64,000 bases of DNA, taken from the NCBI RefSeq assembly GCF_036250695.1, contig NZ_CP109427.1, positions 2,294,001-2,358,000 of the forward strand, in the 5' to 3' direction. The stretch comes from Streptomyces sp. NBC_01497 (lineage in GTDB: Bacteria > Actinomycetota > Actinomycetes > Streptomycetales > Streptomycetaceae). Under the pieces are notes generated by a model. It was given only the letters and a program-made list of their open reading frames with translations, had not been told where the DNA came from and did not search any database. Below are positions 37,550-50,091 of this stretch, piece after piece. The translations under genes were made by a program, and so were the position numbers. Numbering within the stretch: position 1 is the stretch's first letter; each line of letters opens with the position of its first letter.

Positions 37550-37792
37550 TCAGCCGAACAGGACGTCGTCGTCGCCCAGGCGCTTCAGCTCGCGGTACAG
37601 GATCGCGAGACCGGTGACGATGGTCACCGCGGTGACCGCGGCGTCGACCATGCGGAGCTTGTCGTTCTCGGCGCGGGCACGCTTGATCTGCTTGGCCACA
37701 CTGACCGCGCCGAACGCGGTGGTGGCCATCGACAGGTACGTCCCCTGCTTGGACTTCTTGAAGCCCTTGGCCTTGCTGACTGCGTTGCTCAT
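37550..37792 (-). CDS. Small membrane protein between gatA and gatB
   Basis: An 80-residue protein starting [20 protein letters not shown] at 37792. The ATG overlaps the gatA TGA (ATGA), so translation is coupled. The N-terminus is lysine-rich; one clear hydrophobic segment ([21 protein letters not shown], about 50-69, slightly trimmed) and a weaker one near 22-38 follow. The protein ends with acidic GDDDVLFG. It is not part of the known GatCAB enzyme and no family is recognised. Its start and stop fit tightly between gatA and gatB (16 bp to the gatB start), which suggests a conserved operon member rather than a chance frame. Confidence 0.8.
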   Translation of the reverse strand: MSNAVSKAKGFKKSKQGTYLSMATTAFGAVSVAKQIKRARAENDKLRMVDAAVTAVTIVTGLAILYRELKRLGDDDVLFG

Positions 37793-39318
37793 AGCGACGG
37801 TGCCTCCTCGATCAGCTGATGACCCCACTTTTCCACGAAGGCGGCCTCAACAGCGGCACCGACCTGGTACAGCCGATCGTCCTTCATGGCGGGGGCGATG
37901 ATCTGCAGGCCGACCGGCAGGCCGTCCTCGGGGGCGAGACCGCACGGGAGCGACATCGCCGCGTTGCCCGCCAGGTTGGCGGGGATGGTGCACAGGTCCG
38001 CCAGGTACATCGCCATGGGGTCGTCGGCACGCTCGCCGATCGGGAACGCGGTGGTCGGGGTGGTCGGTGAGATCAGGACGTCGACCTCGCCGAAGGCCGC
38101 CTCGAAGTCGCGGGTGATCAGCGTCCGCACCTTCTGCGCCGAACCGTAGTACGCGTCGTAGTAGCCGGAGCTCAGCGCGTACGTGCCCAGCATGATGCGG
38201 CGCTTGACCTCGTCGCCGAAACCCGCCTCGCGGCTGAGCGCGGTGACGTCCTCGGCGGAGTGCGAGCCGTCGTCGCCGACGCGCAGGCCGTAGCGCATCG
38301 CGTCGAAGCGGGCCAGGTTGGAGGAGCACTCGGACGGCGCGATCAGGTAGTACGCCGACAGGGCGAGGTCGAAGGACGGGCAGTCCACCTCGACGACCTC
38401 GGCGCCCAGAGCGCGCAGCACCTCGACGGCCTCGTCGAAGCGCTGCAGCACACCCGCCTGGTAGCCCTCACCACGGAACTGCTTGACGATGCCGACGCGC
38501 ATCCCCGTGACCGAGCCGTTGCGCGCCGCCTCGACCACCGGCGGGACCGGCACGTCGACGGACGTCGAGTCGAGCGGATCGTGCCCGGCCATGACCTCGT
38601 GCAGCAGGGCCGCGTCGAGGACCGTACGGGCGCACGGGCCGCCCTGGTCGAGGGAGGAGGAGAAGGCGACCATGCCGTACCGGGAGACCCCGCCGTACGT
38701 CGGCTTGACGCCGACCGTGCCGGTCACGGCCGCGGGCTGGCGGATCGAGCCGCCCGTGTCGGTACCGATGGCGAGCGGCGCCTGGAACGAGGCGATCGCG
38801 GCGGACGAGCCGCCACCGGAGCCGCCCGGGATGCGGGTGAGGTCCCACGGGTTGCCGGTCGGGCCGTACGCGCTGTTCTCGGTGGAGGACCCCATGGCGA
38901 ACTCGTCCATGTTGGTCTTGCCGAGGATGACGACGCCGGCGGCCTTGAGGCGCTTGGTGACGGTCGCGTCGTACGGCGGGATCCAGCCTTCGAGGATCTT
39001 CGAGCCGACCGTGGTCGGCACGCCCTGCGTGGTGAAGATGTCCTTCAGCGCGAGAGGCACGCCCGCCAGCGGGCCGAGCTCCTCACCCGCCGCGCGCTTC
39101 GCGTCGACGGCGGCGGCCTGCGCGAGCGCGCCCTCGCGGTCGACGTGGAGGAACGCGTGGACCTTCTCGTCGACGGCGTCGATGCGCGCGAGGTGCGCCC
39201 GGGTGACCTCGACGGCCGTCAGCTCGCCCGAGGCGATCTTCGCGGCCGTCTCGGCCGCGGTCAGCCTGATGATGGCGGTGCTTTCGGTGGTACCGGTGGT
39301 ACCGGTGTTGTCGGTCAT
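37789..39318 (-). CDS. gatA: Asp-tRNA(Asn)/Glu-tRNA(Gln) amidotransferase subunit A
   Basis: Glutaminase subunit of the GatCAB complex, 509 residues, of the amidase-signature family. The catalytic Lys-cisSer-Ser triad is visible in [13 protein letters not shown] (Lys), [13 protein letters not shown] and [14 protein letters not shown] (cis-Ser and nucleophile Ser). The start is ATG 39318 ([16 protein letters not shown]), five bases after the gatC stop. The Thr/Gly-rich N-terminal extension is a low-complexity addition. Streptomycetes lack some of the dedicated Gln/Asn tRNA synthetases, making the pathway essential. The TGA overlaps the next small gene. Confidence 0.97.
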   Translation of the reverse strand: MTDNTGTTGTTESTAIIRLTAAETAAKIASGELTAVEVTRAHLARIDAVDEKVHAFLHVDREGALAQAAAVDAKRAAGEELGPLAGVPLALKDIFTTQGVPTTVGSKILEGWIPPYDATVTKRLKAAGVVILGKTNMDEFAMGSSTENSAYGPTGNPWDLTRIPGGSGGGSSAAIASFQAPLAIGTDTGGSIRQPAAVTGTVGVKPTYGGVSRYGMVAFSSSLDQGGPCARTVLDAALLHEVMAGHDPLDSTSVDVPVPPVVEAARNGSVTGMRVGIVKQFRGEGYQAGVLQRFDEAVEVLRALGAEVVEVDCPSFDLALSAYYLIAPSECSSNLARFDAMRYGLRVGDDGSHSAEDVTALSREAGFGDEVKRRIMLGTYALSSGYYDAYYGSAQKVRTLITRDFEAAFGEVDVLISPTTPTTAFPIGERADDPMAMYLADLCTIPANLAGNAAMSLPCGLAPEDGLPVGLQIIAPAMKDDRLYQVGAAVEAAFVEKWGHQLIEEAPSL

Positions 39319-39323
39319 GGAAG

Positions 39324-39620
39324 TCAGTCCTCCCCGAGGATCTGCGGCACCTTGAAACGCTGCTGCTCCTGGGCCGGAGCGCCGGACAGGGCCTGCTCCG
39401 GGGTGAGCGAGGGGCGGACCTCGTCCTGCCGCATGACATTGGTCAGCGGCAGCGGATGCGATGTCGGCGGTACGTCCTGGTCGGCGACCTCCGAGACGCG
39501 GGCGACCGCGCCGATGATGTCGTCGAGCTGTCCGGCGAAGTGATCGAGCTCTTCGTCCTTCAGCTCCAGGCGCGCCAGCCGGGCGAGGTGGGCGACCTCC
39601 TCGCGCGTGATGCCAGGCAT
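39324..39620 (-). CDS. gatC: Asp-tRNA(Asn)/Glu-tRNA(Gln) amidotransferase subunit C
   Basis: A 98-residue stabilising subunit that wraps around GatA and GatB. The family pattern [20 protein letters not shown] at the N-terminus and the middle [20 protein letters not shown] with DEVRPSL are typical. It is the first gene of the minus-strand gatC-gatA-small-gatB operon. The promoter should lie in the 335-bp gap 39621-39955. Confidence 0.96.
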   Translation of the reverse strand: MPGITREEVAHLARLARLELKDEELDHFAGQLDDIIGAVARVSEVADQDVPPTSHPLPLTNVMRQDEVRPSLTPEQALSGAPAQEQQRFKVPQILGED

Positions 39621-39955
39621 GCAACGATCCTCAGGGTGAGTGATGGGTTTGCTTACGTGTTGCGTGTGAAGACCCGGCCAATCCTATGGCGCGGGCAAGG
39701 GTGCCCGCGAAGCCGTTCTCCCTTCGGCCCCCGAGGGGGCCCCGTTACGACCACCGGCCGGGCGCCGTGGCGGCTCGCCGCGAGGGACCGTACTGGCACA
39801 CGGCGGCCCACCGGGCCCGCTGCGCGCGGGCACCCCGGGCACCGGCCCCAGGGGGATCCGGGCAGCGCCGCCGGAGCGGGCAGCCCGCGTTCCGTCCCCG
39901 GCGGGTCCGGCCGAAGCGGCCACTTCCGGCGGTCGCCGATGGCAGGCTGACCCGC
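39621..39955. other. Divergent promoter region between gatC and the phzF-like gene
   Basis: 335 bp without a credible gene. The first 60 bp next to gatC are less GC-rich and should hold its promoter; no clear -35/-10 pair stands out. The remainder is very GC-rich, with Pro/Arg-type chance frames only. A phzF-like start at 39956 is preceded by a modest GGCAGG. Confidence 0.5.
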
Positions 39956-40825
39956 ATGAGGATCTCCTTCGCCGTGGTGGACGTGTTCGCGACGAAACCG
40001 CTGACGGGCAACCCGCTGGCGCTCGTCCCCGACGCCGACGGCCTGCCGGACGACGTGATGCGCGCGATCGCCCGGGAGTTCAACCAGTCCGAGACGACCT
40101 TCCTGCTCCGGCCCGCGCTGCCCGGGGCCCGGTACCGGCTGCGCTCGTTCACCCCCACGGGCGAGGAGGTGGGCGGCGCGGGCCACAACGCGCTGGGCGC
40201 CTGGCTGTGGCTGGCGGAGAGCGGGGCGGTCGGCCCGGGGGCGTACACGCAGGAGATCGGCGGCCGGGCCCTTTCCGTACAGGTGGACGAGGGGCCCGAC
40301 GGGACGGCGCTGGTGTCCATGGCGCAGGCCGCGCCCCGCTTCGGCGCCACGGTCACCGACCCGGCCGAGCTCGCGGCGGCCCTCGGCCTCGCTCAGGCGG
40401 AGCTGGAGGGCGGCCCCGCGCAGGTCGTCGACACGGGCGCGGGCCATCTGATGGTGCCGGTGCGCGACCGTGCCGCCGTCGACCGCGCGCAGCCGGAGGC
40501 GCGGCGGCTGACGGCGGCGCTGCGCGCCGTCGGCGGCGAGGGCTGCTACGTCTTCAGCGTGGAGGACGCACCGGACGGCGCGGCGGCCTACACCCGCTTC
40601 TTCAACCCGATGATGGGCATCAGGGAGGACCCGGCGACCGGCACGGCGGCCGGACCGCTGGCGGCCCTCCTCGTCGACCGTGAACTCTCGCCCGCGGGCA
40701 CACTCCACATCGAACAGGGCCACGCCCTGCACCGGCCGAGCCGCCTGACGGTGACGGTGACCGGGACGGAGGTCACCCTGACGGGGACGGGCCTGACGGT
40801 CGCGGAGGGCACGCTGCGAGTGTAG
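39956..40825 (+). CDS. PhzF-family protein (isomerase/epimerase fold)
   Basis: A 289-residue protein of the PhzF/diaminopimelate-epimerase-like superfamily, with two similar halves. The N-terminus MRISFAVVDVFATKPLTGNP and the conserved glutamate in AREFNQSETTFLL (the general acid/base in PhzF) are present. Also conserved are TPTGEEVGGAGHNALGAW and the second-half RFFNPMMGIREDPATGTAAG. No phenazine genes are nearby, so it is probably a housekeeping or unknown isomerase. The ATG at 39956 is chosen by homology; a longer open frame upstream is low-complexity. An unusual region of tandem repeats follows. Confidence 0.9.
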   Translation: MRISFAVVDVFATKPLTGNPLALVPDADGLPDDVMRAIAREFNQSETTFLLRPALPGARYRLRSFTPTGEEVGGAGHNALGAWLWLAESGAVGPGAYTQEIGGRALSVQVDEGPDGTALVSMAQAAPRFGATVTDPAELAAALGLAQAELEGGPAQVVDTGAGHLMVPVRDRAAVDRAQPEARRLTAALRAVGGEGCYVFSVEDAPDGAAAYTRFFNPMMGIREDPATGTAAGPLAALLVDRELSPAGTLHIEQGHALHRPSRLTVTVTGTEVTLTGTGLTVAEGTLRV

Positions 40826-40987
40826 GCCGTCCGGGGCGGTCCCGTGGCACGCGACAGGTGCGGAGCGGCCGCCGGAGATCCGGGACGGAGATCCGGGACG
40901 GGGAATCGCACGCCGAGGGACGCTGCGGCCTCCCGGCCCGCGGCGGTCCGGTCACCGCCCCGGGGCCTCCCGGGGCCGGGGCCGGCC

Positions 40988-41246
40988 GGTGCTGTCGGTG
41001 CTGTCGGTGCTGTCGGTGCTGTCGGTGCTGTCGGTGCGAGACGTACGGCCGGTGCTGCCGGTGCTGCCGGTGCTGCCGGTGCTGCCGGTGCTGCCGGTCA
41101 CGGTCCGTCCACCCGGTGAGCCGTAGGACCGGTGCTGCCGGTCACGGGCCGGACGCCCAGTGCGAGCCGTACGACCGGGGCGCGCGGTGTGACCGGTACT
41201 CCTGGTGGGTCTGGTGGGTCTGGTGGGTCTGGTGGGTCTGGTGGGT
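40988..41246. repeat. Three successive five-copy arrays of 9-bp units
   Basis: GGTGCTGTC is repeated five times at 40988-41032, GGTGCTGCC five times at 41051-41095, and CTGGTGGGT five times at 41202-41246, followed by a decayed sixth copy. All copies within an array are identical. The arrays lie in the 609-bp gap (40826-41434) between the phzF-like gene and rmdB. Frames through them give only (GAV)n, (CRC)n, (WWV)n or (HQT)n chains, with no gene-like context. Confidence 0.95.
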
Positions 41247-41268
41247 CTGGTGCGGGCCGTGCCCCAGT

Positions 41269-41427
41269 GCTGCCGCCGGGACAGGCGTGACCCAGGCGAC
41301 CCTCGCAGCCCGTGCGGCCCGTGCGTGCGGTGCCACCAGCTGCCGCCGGGACTGGTGCGAGCCAGCCGACCCTCGCAGCCCGTGCGACCCGTACGACCTG
41401 CGCGACCTGCGCGACCTGCGCGACCGC
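41269..41427. repeat. 67-bp imperfect duplication and a CGCGACCTG array before the rmdB end
   Basis: The block CTGCCGCCGGGAC...GACCCTCGCAGCCCGTGCG occurs twice, about 67 bp apart (from 41270 and about 41338). It is followed by about three copies of the 9-bp unit CGCGACCTG (41392-41427), the first and last imperfect, ending 8 bp before the rmdB stop. Confidence 0.85.
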
Positions 41428-41434
41428 AGAACGG

Positions 41435-43555
41435 TTACTGCACCGCGTGACCCGGCTCGCCCCCGCGCGTCGGAGCGGCCAGCTCCGCCGGGCGCTGCCA
41501 GCCCCGCTCACCGCGGGCCCGCAGCCACGCGGTCGTCTCGTGCGGCGGCATCGCGGCCGCCACCAGCCAGCCCTGGACCGCGTCGCAGCCGAGGTCGCGC
41601 AGACGCTCCCAGGTCTCGTCGTCCTCGACACCCTCCGCCACGACCACCAGACCCAGCGAGTGCGCCAGGTCGACCGTGCAGCGGACGATCTCGGCGTCCT
41701 CGGCGTCGACCGCCAGCTTCGCGACGAACGAGCGGTCGATCTTCAGCTCGCTCACCGGCAGCCGGCGCAGGTGCACGAGCGAGGAGTAGCCCGTGCCGAA
41801 GTCGTCGAGGGACATCTTCACGCCGTGCGCGGTCAGCCCGGCCAGCGTGTCGGCGGCCCGCTGCGGGTCCTCAAGGAGCACGTGCTCCGTGATCTCCAAC
41901 TGGAGCGCGCCCGGCGGGACACCGTGCCGGGCCAGGCGCGCGGCGACGGCGCCCGCGAAGCCGGGCGTGTGCACGTCGCGCGGCGAGACGTTGACCGCCA
42001 CCGGCACCATCAGGCCCTGGGCCCGCCAGCGTGCGACCTGAGCGAGGGCCGTCTCCAGCACGTACTCCGTCAGGTGCGGCATCAGCCCTGACGACTCGGC
42101 GATGGCGATGAACTCGTCCGGCGGGACCTGTCCACGCTCCGGGTGCCGCCAGCGCACCAGCGCCTCCAGGCCCGCGACCCGGCCGTCGAAGCGGACCTTC
42201 GGCTGGTAGTGCAGTTCGACCTCGCCCGCGTCGAGCGCGCGTCTCAGGTCGCCCAGCAGGCCGAGGCGGTCCGGCGTGTTCGAGTCGCGCTTGGACTCGT
42301 AGACCTCGACGCCCGTACGGTCCCGCTTCGCCTGGTACATCGCCACATCGGCGCGCCGCAGCAGCCCTTCGGCGTCGAGGGCGTGCTCCGGGAAGACGGC
42401 GACGCCGGCACTGGCCTCCAGCACGAGCGTCAGGCCGTCCAGGTTGAGCGGTGAGGACAGTTCCGCGACCAGGTGCCGTGCGACCCGCTGCGCGCTCGTC
42501 GTGGAGTCGCACGTCGGCAGCAGCACCGCGAACTCGTCGCCGCCGAGCCGCGCCGCCTCGGCGCCGCGCGGCAGCGCCACCCGGAGCCGGTCGGCGATCT
42601 GGAGGAGCAGGCGGTCCCCCGCGAGGTGCCCGAGGGTGTCGTTGACGGACCGGAACCTGTCGAGGTCGATGAGGAGCAGCGCCGAGCGCGCGTTCGCTGC
42701 CCCCGCCTGCTCCAGCGCTGTCCAGGTGCGCTCAAGGAGCCACTGACGGTTCGGCAGCCCGGTCAGTGGGTCCTTCAACTGCTCCTCGGCGCGCGCCCGC
42801 GCGATCCACAGGGTGGAGTCCAGGGCGATCAGCGGGATGCAGAACAGCGGGAGCAGCACCGGCCGGGACTCGGCGACCACGCAGATCAGCGGCGCGATGC
42901 CGAGCAGCGCGACCGCGACGAGGCCCTGCCGTGTCAGCGCCGTACGGTCCAGGGCGGGCAGTCCGCTGCCGCGCGGCGCGAACACCGCCCACAGCAGCAC
43001 CCGCGCGATCGCGAGGTAGACGGCCGCCGCGAGGACGATCGACGGGACGCTCGCGAGTCCCCACTGGAGCGGCTGCCAGGGCCGGCCCACGGTCGGCACG
43101 ACGCCGAAGGCGGCGAGCACGAGCGCGGCGGCACCGATGCCGAGGATGTCGGACGCGCCGTGCAGGACGCTGTTGCGCCAGCGGTGCCTGCGGGCGACGC
43201 CGACGACCATGACGACGGCCACGCTGACGAGACCGGCCGCCACCCATCCGAACAGCAGCAGGGCGGCGAGGGTGAGCGCGGCGCCGGAGCCCGTGCCGCC
43301 GAACCAGCGGTCCCTGCCCAGCGCGACGAGATGCCCGACGATCACGCCCGTGAGCGCGGCGAGCGACCAGCCCGCCGTGCCGCCGGGGAAGAGGGCCTGG
43401 CCGTCCCGTACGGCGGCGAGCACACCGGACAGCAGCACGACCGCGGCCGCGGCCACCACGAGTCCGGGCAGCCTGGCAACCAGGTTGACCACGCCCGCGA
43501 ACCCCGCGATTCCGCGCGGGGATGAAACCAGGGCGGCGCTCTCGGTCGGTTTCAT
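41435..43555 (-). CDS. rmdB: Membrane GGDEF-EAL cyclic-di-GMP enzyme (RmdB-like)
   Basis: A 706-residue protein with an N-terminal region of about eight hydrophobic segments (about 20-260), a GGDEF domain (about 275-435) and an EAL domain (about 450-690). The signatures are complete: RLGGDEFAVL for the cyclase and GLEALVRW, EITEHVLL, SLDDFGTGYSSL and KIDRSF for the phosphodiesterase. No inhibitory RxxD precedes GGDEF. Its position next to gatCAB and ligA matches S. coelicolor RmdB (SCO5495), a reported c-di-GMP phosphodiesterase affecting development; the symbol rests on this remembered synteny. The start at 43555 (MKPTESAALVSS) follows AGAGGGACGGGA. Confidence 0.9.
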   Translation of the reverse strand: MKPTESAALVSSPRGIAGFAGVVNLVARLPGLVVAAAAVVLLSGVLAAVRDGQALFPGGTAGWSLAALTGVIVGHLVALGRDRWFGGTGSGAALTLAALLLFGWVAAGLVSVAVVMVVGVARRHRWRNSVLHGASDILGIGAAALVLAAFGVVPTVGRPWQPLQWGLASVPSIVLAAAVYLAIARVLLWAVFAPRGSGLPALDRTALTRQGLVAVALLGIAPLICVVAESRPVLLPLFCIPLIALDSTLWIARARAEEQLKDPLTGLPNRQWLLERTWTALEQAGAANARSALLLIDLDRFRSVNDTLGHLAGDRLLLQIADRLRVALPRGAEAARLGGDEFAVLLPTCDSTTSAQRVARHLVAELSSPLNLDGLTLVLEASAGVAVFPEHALDAEGLLRRADVAMYQAKRDRTGVEVYESKRDSNTPDRLGLLGDLRRALDAGEVELHYQPKVRFDGRVAGLEALVRWRHPERGQVPPDEFIAIAESSGLMPHLTEYVLETALAQVARWRAQGLMVPVAVNVSPRDVHTPGFAGAVAARLARHGVPPGALQLEITEHVLLEDPQRAADTLAGLTAHGVKMSLDDFGTGYSSLVHLRRLPVSELKIDRSFVAKLAVDAEDAEIVRCTVDLAHSLGLVVVAEGVEDDETWERLRDLGCDAVQGWLVAAAMPPHETTAWLRARGERGWQRPAELAAPTRGGEPGHAVQ

Positions 43556-43947
43556 TCCCGTCCCTCTCACAGCCGGCTGAGCCGATGCACGCGATGGCAC
43601 GTTGTCATGCCCTCACGACCGGCTTGACTCCACGCGGCCGTGCACGACAGGCGCACCCCCCAACAGTAGGCCGCTGAACGCCCCAACGGGCAGCGCTCGG
43701 TGGCTGTTGCCCGAATGCGACCTGCCAGTCCCTATCGAGCGGTTATGCGACGAACGGGTGAGCTTTGCCCGGGCCTTGGGTGCCGTCCCGGTGGAGCGGG
43801 GGCGGCATCCGGGTGGCGTCCCGCCGCTCCCGGCCGGCTCCGTCCCGCGCGGACATGGGGGTTCCGGGCCGGCACCGCGCCGCCCTCCGGCATATCCGCC
43901 CGCGGTGACGTCACGGCGCCTCAGGACGCCGTGCCGCGCGGGGTCCC

Positions 43948-43975
43948 GGAGCGGGGCCGTGCCCGGCCCCGCTCC
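43948..43975. terminator. Hairpin in the gap between rmdB and ligA
   Basis: A perfect 12-bp stem (GGAGCGGGGCCG/CGGCCCCGCTCC, loop TGCC) lies 97 bp beyond the ligA stop on the minus strand. The remaining gap (43556-44072) contains the rmdB upstream region and no gene. Confidence 0.6.
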
Positions 43976-44072
43976 CTTCCTGCTTCCCCACCGGCGGTCT
44001 TCCCGGCCCGGCGACGCCTCCCGACTCCCCCGCCTCTCCCTGTCCCAGGGGCCTGACGCCGCCGGTGGTTTC

Positions 44073-47430
<3,358 letters not shown>

Positions 47431-47434
<4 letters not shown>

Positions 47435-48120
47435 TGGCCCGGCCGTACGGTCATGTCGTCGATGCTCGCGTCGCGCGGCAGGTCGAGCACGGTCAGGATC
47501 GCGGTGGCCACCGACTCGGGATCGATCAGCCGCGAGCCGTCGTAGTCCTTGCCCTCCTGCTGGTGGACCTTCTCCTGCATGGGGCTGTCCGTCCGGCCGG
47601 GGTAGACGGTGGAGACCCGGACGCCGTTCGGCTTCTCCTCGCCGCGCAGGGCGTCCGCGAGGGCCTTGAGGCCGAACTTGGACGCGGCGTACGCGCTCCA
47701 TCCGGGGCTGGCGTTCAGCCCGGAACCCGAGTTGACGAAGATCACCTGTCCCTTGCTGATCCGCAGCTGGGGGAGGACCAGCCGGGTCAGTTCGGCGGGC
47801 GCGAGGAGGTTCACGTCGAGCTGCGCGCGCCAGGTCTTCACGGAGATGTCCGCGACCGCTCCGAGGTCGACGACGCCCGCGACGTGCAGGACGGAGTCGA
47901 GCCGGTCGGGCAGGGACTGGTGGGACAGGGCCCAGGAGAGACGGTCGGGGTTCGCGAGATCGCCGACGACGGTACGGGCGCCGGGCAGCCCGGCCGCGAT
48001 CTCCTTGGCCCGGGCGGCGTCGCGGGCGAGGAGGAGCAGGTCGTCGCCGCGCTCGTGCAGGCGGCGCGCGACGGCCGCGCCGATGCCGGAGCCGGCGCCG
48101 GTGATCAGGTGTGTTGCCAT
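47431..48120 (-). CDS. Short-chain dehydrogenase/reductase
   Basis: A 229-residue classical SDR, an NAD(P)-dependent oxidoreductase. The cofactor motif is HLITGAGSGIGAAVARRL (residues 4-21), with the structural motif VLHVAGVV in place of NNAG. The catalytic Ser is in IFVNSGSGLN and YxxxK in SAYAASKFG. The start at 48120 is MATHLITGAG. The substrate is unknown. Its stop overlaps the start of the MetE-like gene, making it the first gene of a coupled set ending in ligA. The upstream 105 bp are GC-rich and include (GGAGCC)n-type repetition. Confidence 0.93.
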
Positions 48121-48225
48121 GCGGTCATGGTCGCACCACCGCGTCCGGTGACCGCACGCGCCCGCGCACCGGCGAGGGCCGGAGCCGGGGCAGACGCCGG
48201 AGCCGGAGCCGGAACCGGGGCCCAC

Positions 48226-48246
48226 GCCGCCGGGTGGCCCGGCGGC
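48226..48246 (-). terminator. Hairpin after the LOG-like gene
   Basis: GCCGCCGGG and CCCGGCGGC form a perfect 9-bp stem with loop TGG, one base beyond the stop of the LOG-like gene on the minus strand. Confidence 0.7.
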
Positions 48247-48247
48247 T

Positions 48248-48787
48248 TCACTCGATGCCCATGGACTCCTCCAGGTAGGCCAGCGCGCCCACGCCGTCCT
48301 GCGCGAAGAACACGAGGTCCGTCAGCGGCACGGGGAGGAAGCCCTCCTCGTCCATCCGCTGGAACTGCCGCTTGAGGCCGTCGTAGAAGCCCTCCGTGTT
48401 CAGCAGCACCACCGGCTTGGTGTGCTTGCCGTGCTTCTTCAGCTCCAGGATCTCGGTGGCCTCGTCCAGCGTGCCGGTGCCGCCGACCATGACGACGACC
48501 GCGTCGGACTTCGCGAGAAGCAGCGCCTTGCGCTCGGCGAGGTCGCGCGCGACGACCATCTCGTCGGCCCCTTCGCGGGCGGAGGCGGCGAGGAACTCGA
48601 CGGACACGCCGACGAGGCGGCCGCCGCTGTCCGCGACGCCGTCCGCGACGACCTTCATCAGCCCCCGGTCCGAGCCGCCCCACACCAGGGTGTGGCCACC
48701 CCGTCCGAGCAGCTCGGCGAATTCGCGCGCCGGGCGGGTGTAGCGCTCGTCGAGGTCGGCGGCGGAGAGGAAGACGCAGATATTCAT
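48248..48787 (-). CDS. LOG-family Rossmann protein (TIGR00730 type)
   Basis: A 179-residue Rossmann-fold protein related to LOG phosphoribohydrolases, which release free bases from nucleoside 5'-monophosphates (cytokinins in plants). Features: start MNICVFLSAADLDERYTRPA, GGSDRGLMKVVADG, the Arg-Lys pair in AERKALLLAKSDAVVVM, and VGGTGTLDEATE. The usual signature is PGGxGTxxE; here the proline is valine and GLMG is GLMK, so it is a divergent member. The bacterial role is unknown. It is divergent from the DUF427 gene, sharing a 108-bp promoter region. Confidence 0.85.
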   Translation of the reverse strand: MNICVFLSAADLDERYTRPAREFAELLGRGGHTLVWGGSDRGLMKVVADGVADSGGRLVGVSVEFLAASAREGADEMVVARDLAERKALLLAKSDAVVVMVGGTGTLDEATEILELKKHGKHTKPVVLLNTEGFYDGLKRQFQRMDEEGFLPVPLTDLVFFAQDGVGALAYLEESMGIE

Positions 48788-48895
48788 GGGACAACGGTAG
48801 AGAGCGCGCGAACCGGTGCGGCGGCCGGGGAAGAACGACGGGCGGGCGCGACGCTGTACCGAAGAGGTACGCGTATCCCGAAGGGAATCACCGTC

Positions 48896-49225
48896 ATGAC
48901 CGCTGGACACACGATCACCGTCGAAGAGAGCACCCAGCATGTCCGGGTGGAGCGGGACGGGCAGGTCCTCGCGGACAGCCACAGCCCGCTGGCCCTGCAC
49001 GAGACCGGCTGTCCCGTGCGCTACTACCTGCCGCCGCAGGACGTGCGGCTCGATCTGCTGACGCCCTCGGACACCACCACCCACTGCCCCTTCAAGGGCG
49101 ACGCGTCCTACTGGTCGCTGCCGGACGCGCCGGACCTCGTCTGGGCGTACGAGGAGCCGAAGGCGGAGGTCGAGTCCATCAAGGGGCACTTCTGCTTCTA
49201 CGACACGGAGGTCATCAGCGCCTGA
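48896..49225 (+). CDS. DUF427 domain protein
   Basis: A 109-residue single-domain protein starting MTAGHTITVEESTQHVRVER. The DUF427 pattern is complete: VLADSHSPLALHETGCPVRY, then CPFKGDASYWSL and DLVWAYEEPKAEVESIKGHF ending in CFYDTEVI. It forms a small beta-fold, with no known activity. A GTACC-GAAGA-GGTAC inverted repeat (48855-48869) lies in the promoter region shared with the divergent LOG-like gene. The start follows AAGGGAA. Confidence 0.92.
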   Translation: MTAGHTITVEESTQHVRVERDGQVLADSHSPLALHETGCPVRYYLPPQDVRLDLLTPSDTTTHCPFKGDASYWSLPDAPDLVWAYEEPKAEVESIKGHFCFYDTEVISA

Positions 49226-49305
49226 TCCGGACCGCGGGCGGGCAGCCGGGTAAAAAAACCGTCGCCCGGCGATGAGTTGTGCGCACTCTCCCGGTCTGCA
49301 CCCCC

Positions 49306-50091
49306 ATGGACAACGTGGGCAGGGCGGAGTCGGGGGACGGCACCGTGATCGCGTACCGGCGTGCGGGCAGCGGCCGGCCGGTGATCCTCGTGGGCGGCTC
49401 GTTCGGCACGGCGCGGACGTCGGCGCCGCTGGCGGGTCTGCTCGCGGCGGACTTCCGCGTCATCACCTACGACCGGCGCGGCAGGGGACACAGCGGCGAC
49501 ACCGCGCCCTACGCGGTGGAGCGGGAGATCGAGGACATCGCGGCCCTGCTCGCGGCGGCGGGCGGCAGCGCCTCGCTCTTCGGGGTCTCCTCGGGCGCCG
49601 CGCTCGTCCTGCGCGCCGCCGCGGCCGGCCTGCCGATCACGCAGATCGCGGTGTACGAGCCCCCCTACCGCGCCGATCCCGCCGAGGTCGCCGACCGCCC
49701 CGCGTACAGCCGCCGGCTGGCCGCCCTGCTGGCGGACGGCAGCAGGGCCGAGGCGATCGGGCAGGTCCTCACGGGCGTCGGGGTGACCGCGGCCGAGATC
49801 GAGGACCTGCGGCACACGGACGACTGGCCCTCGCTGCTGGCGCTCGCGCCGACCCTCGCGTACGACGACGCGCTGATCGGCACGGGCCTGGTCCCGGCGG
49901 ACCGGCTCGCGGACATCCGTGTCCGGGCGATGGTCGTGGACGGCGGGGCGAGCCCGCCCGCGATGCGCGCGGGCGCCCGCGCCGTCGCGAACGCGCTGCC
50001 GCGGGGCCGCCACCGCACCCTGACGGGCCAGACCCACGCTGTGGCGCCCCACGTACTGGCCCCGGTGCTACGGGAGTTCTTCGCGGCCTGA
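49306..50091 (+). CDS. Alpha/beta hydrolase
   Basis: A 261-residue alpha/beta-hydrolase fold protein. The strand/oxyanion stretch is GRPVILVGGSFGTARTSAPL, and ITYDRRGRGHSGD is typical. The nucleophile elbow is FGVSSGAALVLR (Ser in GVSSG) and the catalytic His is probably in TGQTHAVAPHVLAP. The start is taken as ATG 49306 (MDNVGRAESGDG), although GTG 49279 is possible and neither has a strong ribosome site. The substrate is unknown. The 80 bp upstream contain an A7 run in a GC-rich setting (49252-49258). Confidence 0.87.
   Translation: MDNVGRAESGDGTVIAYRRAGSGRPVILVGGSFGTARTSAPLAGLLAADFRVITYDRRGRGHSGDTAPYAVEREIEDIAALLAAAGGSASLFGVSSGAALVLRAAAAGLPITQIAVYEPPYRADPAEVADRPAYSRRLAALLADGSRAEAIGQVLTGVGVTAAEIEDLRHTDDWPSLLALAPTLAYDDALIGTGLVPADRLADIRVRAMVVDGGASPPAMRAGARAVANALPRGRHRTLTGQTHAVAPHVLAPVLREFFAA

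Noticed and set aside
40844-41336. Frames encoding (GAV)n/(GAA)n on the plus strand and (HQT)n/(DPP)n on the minus strand
   Set aside because: They are direct products of the 9-bp arrays, with no domain, no start context and different frames for each array.
49252-49258. A7 run as the T-tract of a minus-strand terminator
   Set aside because: No stable stem precedes it on the minus strand, and no minus-strand gene ends nearby.
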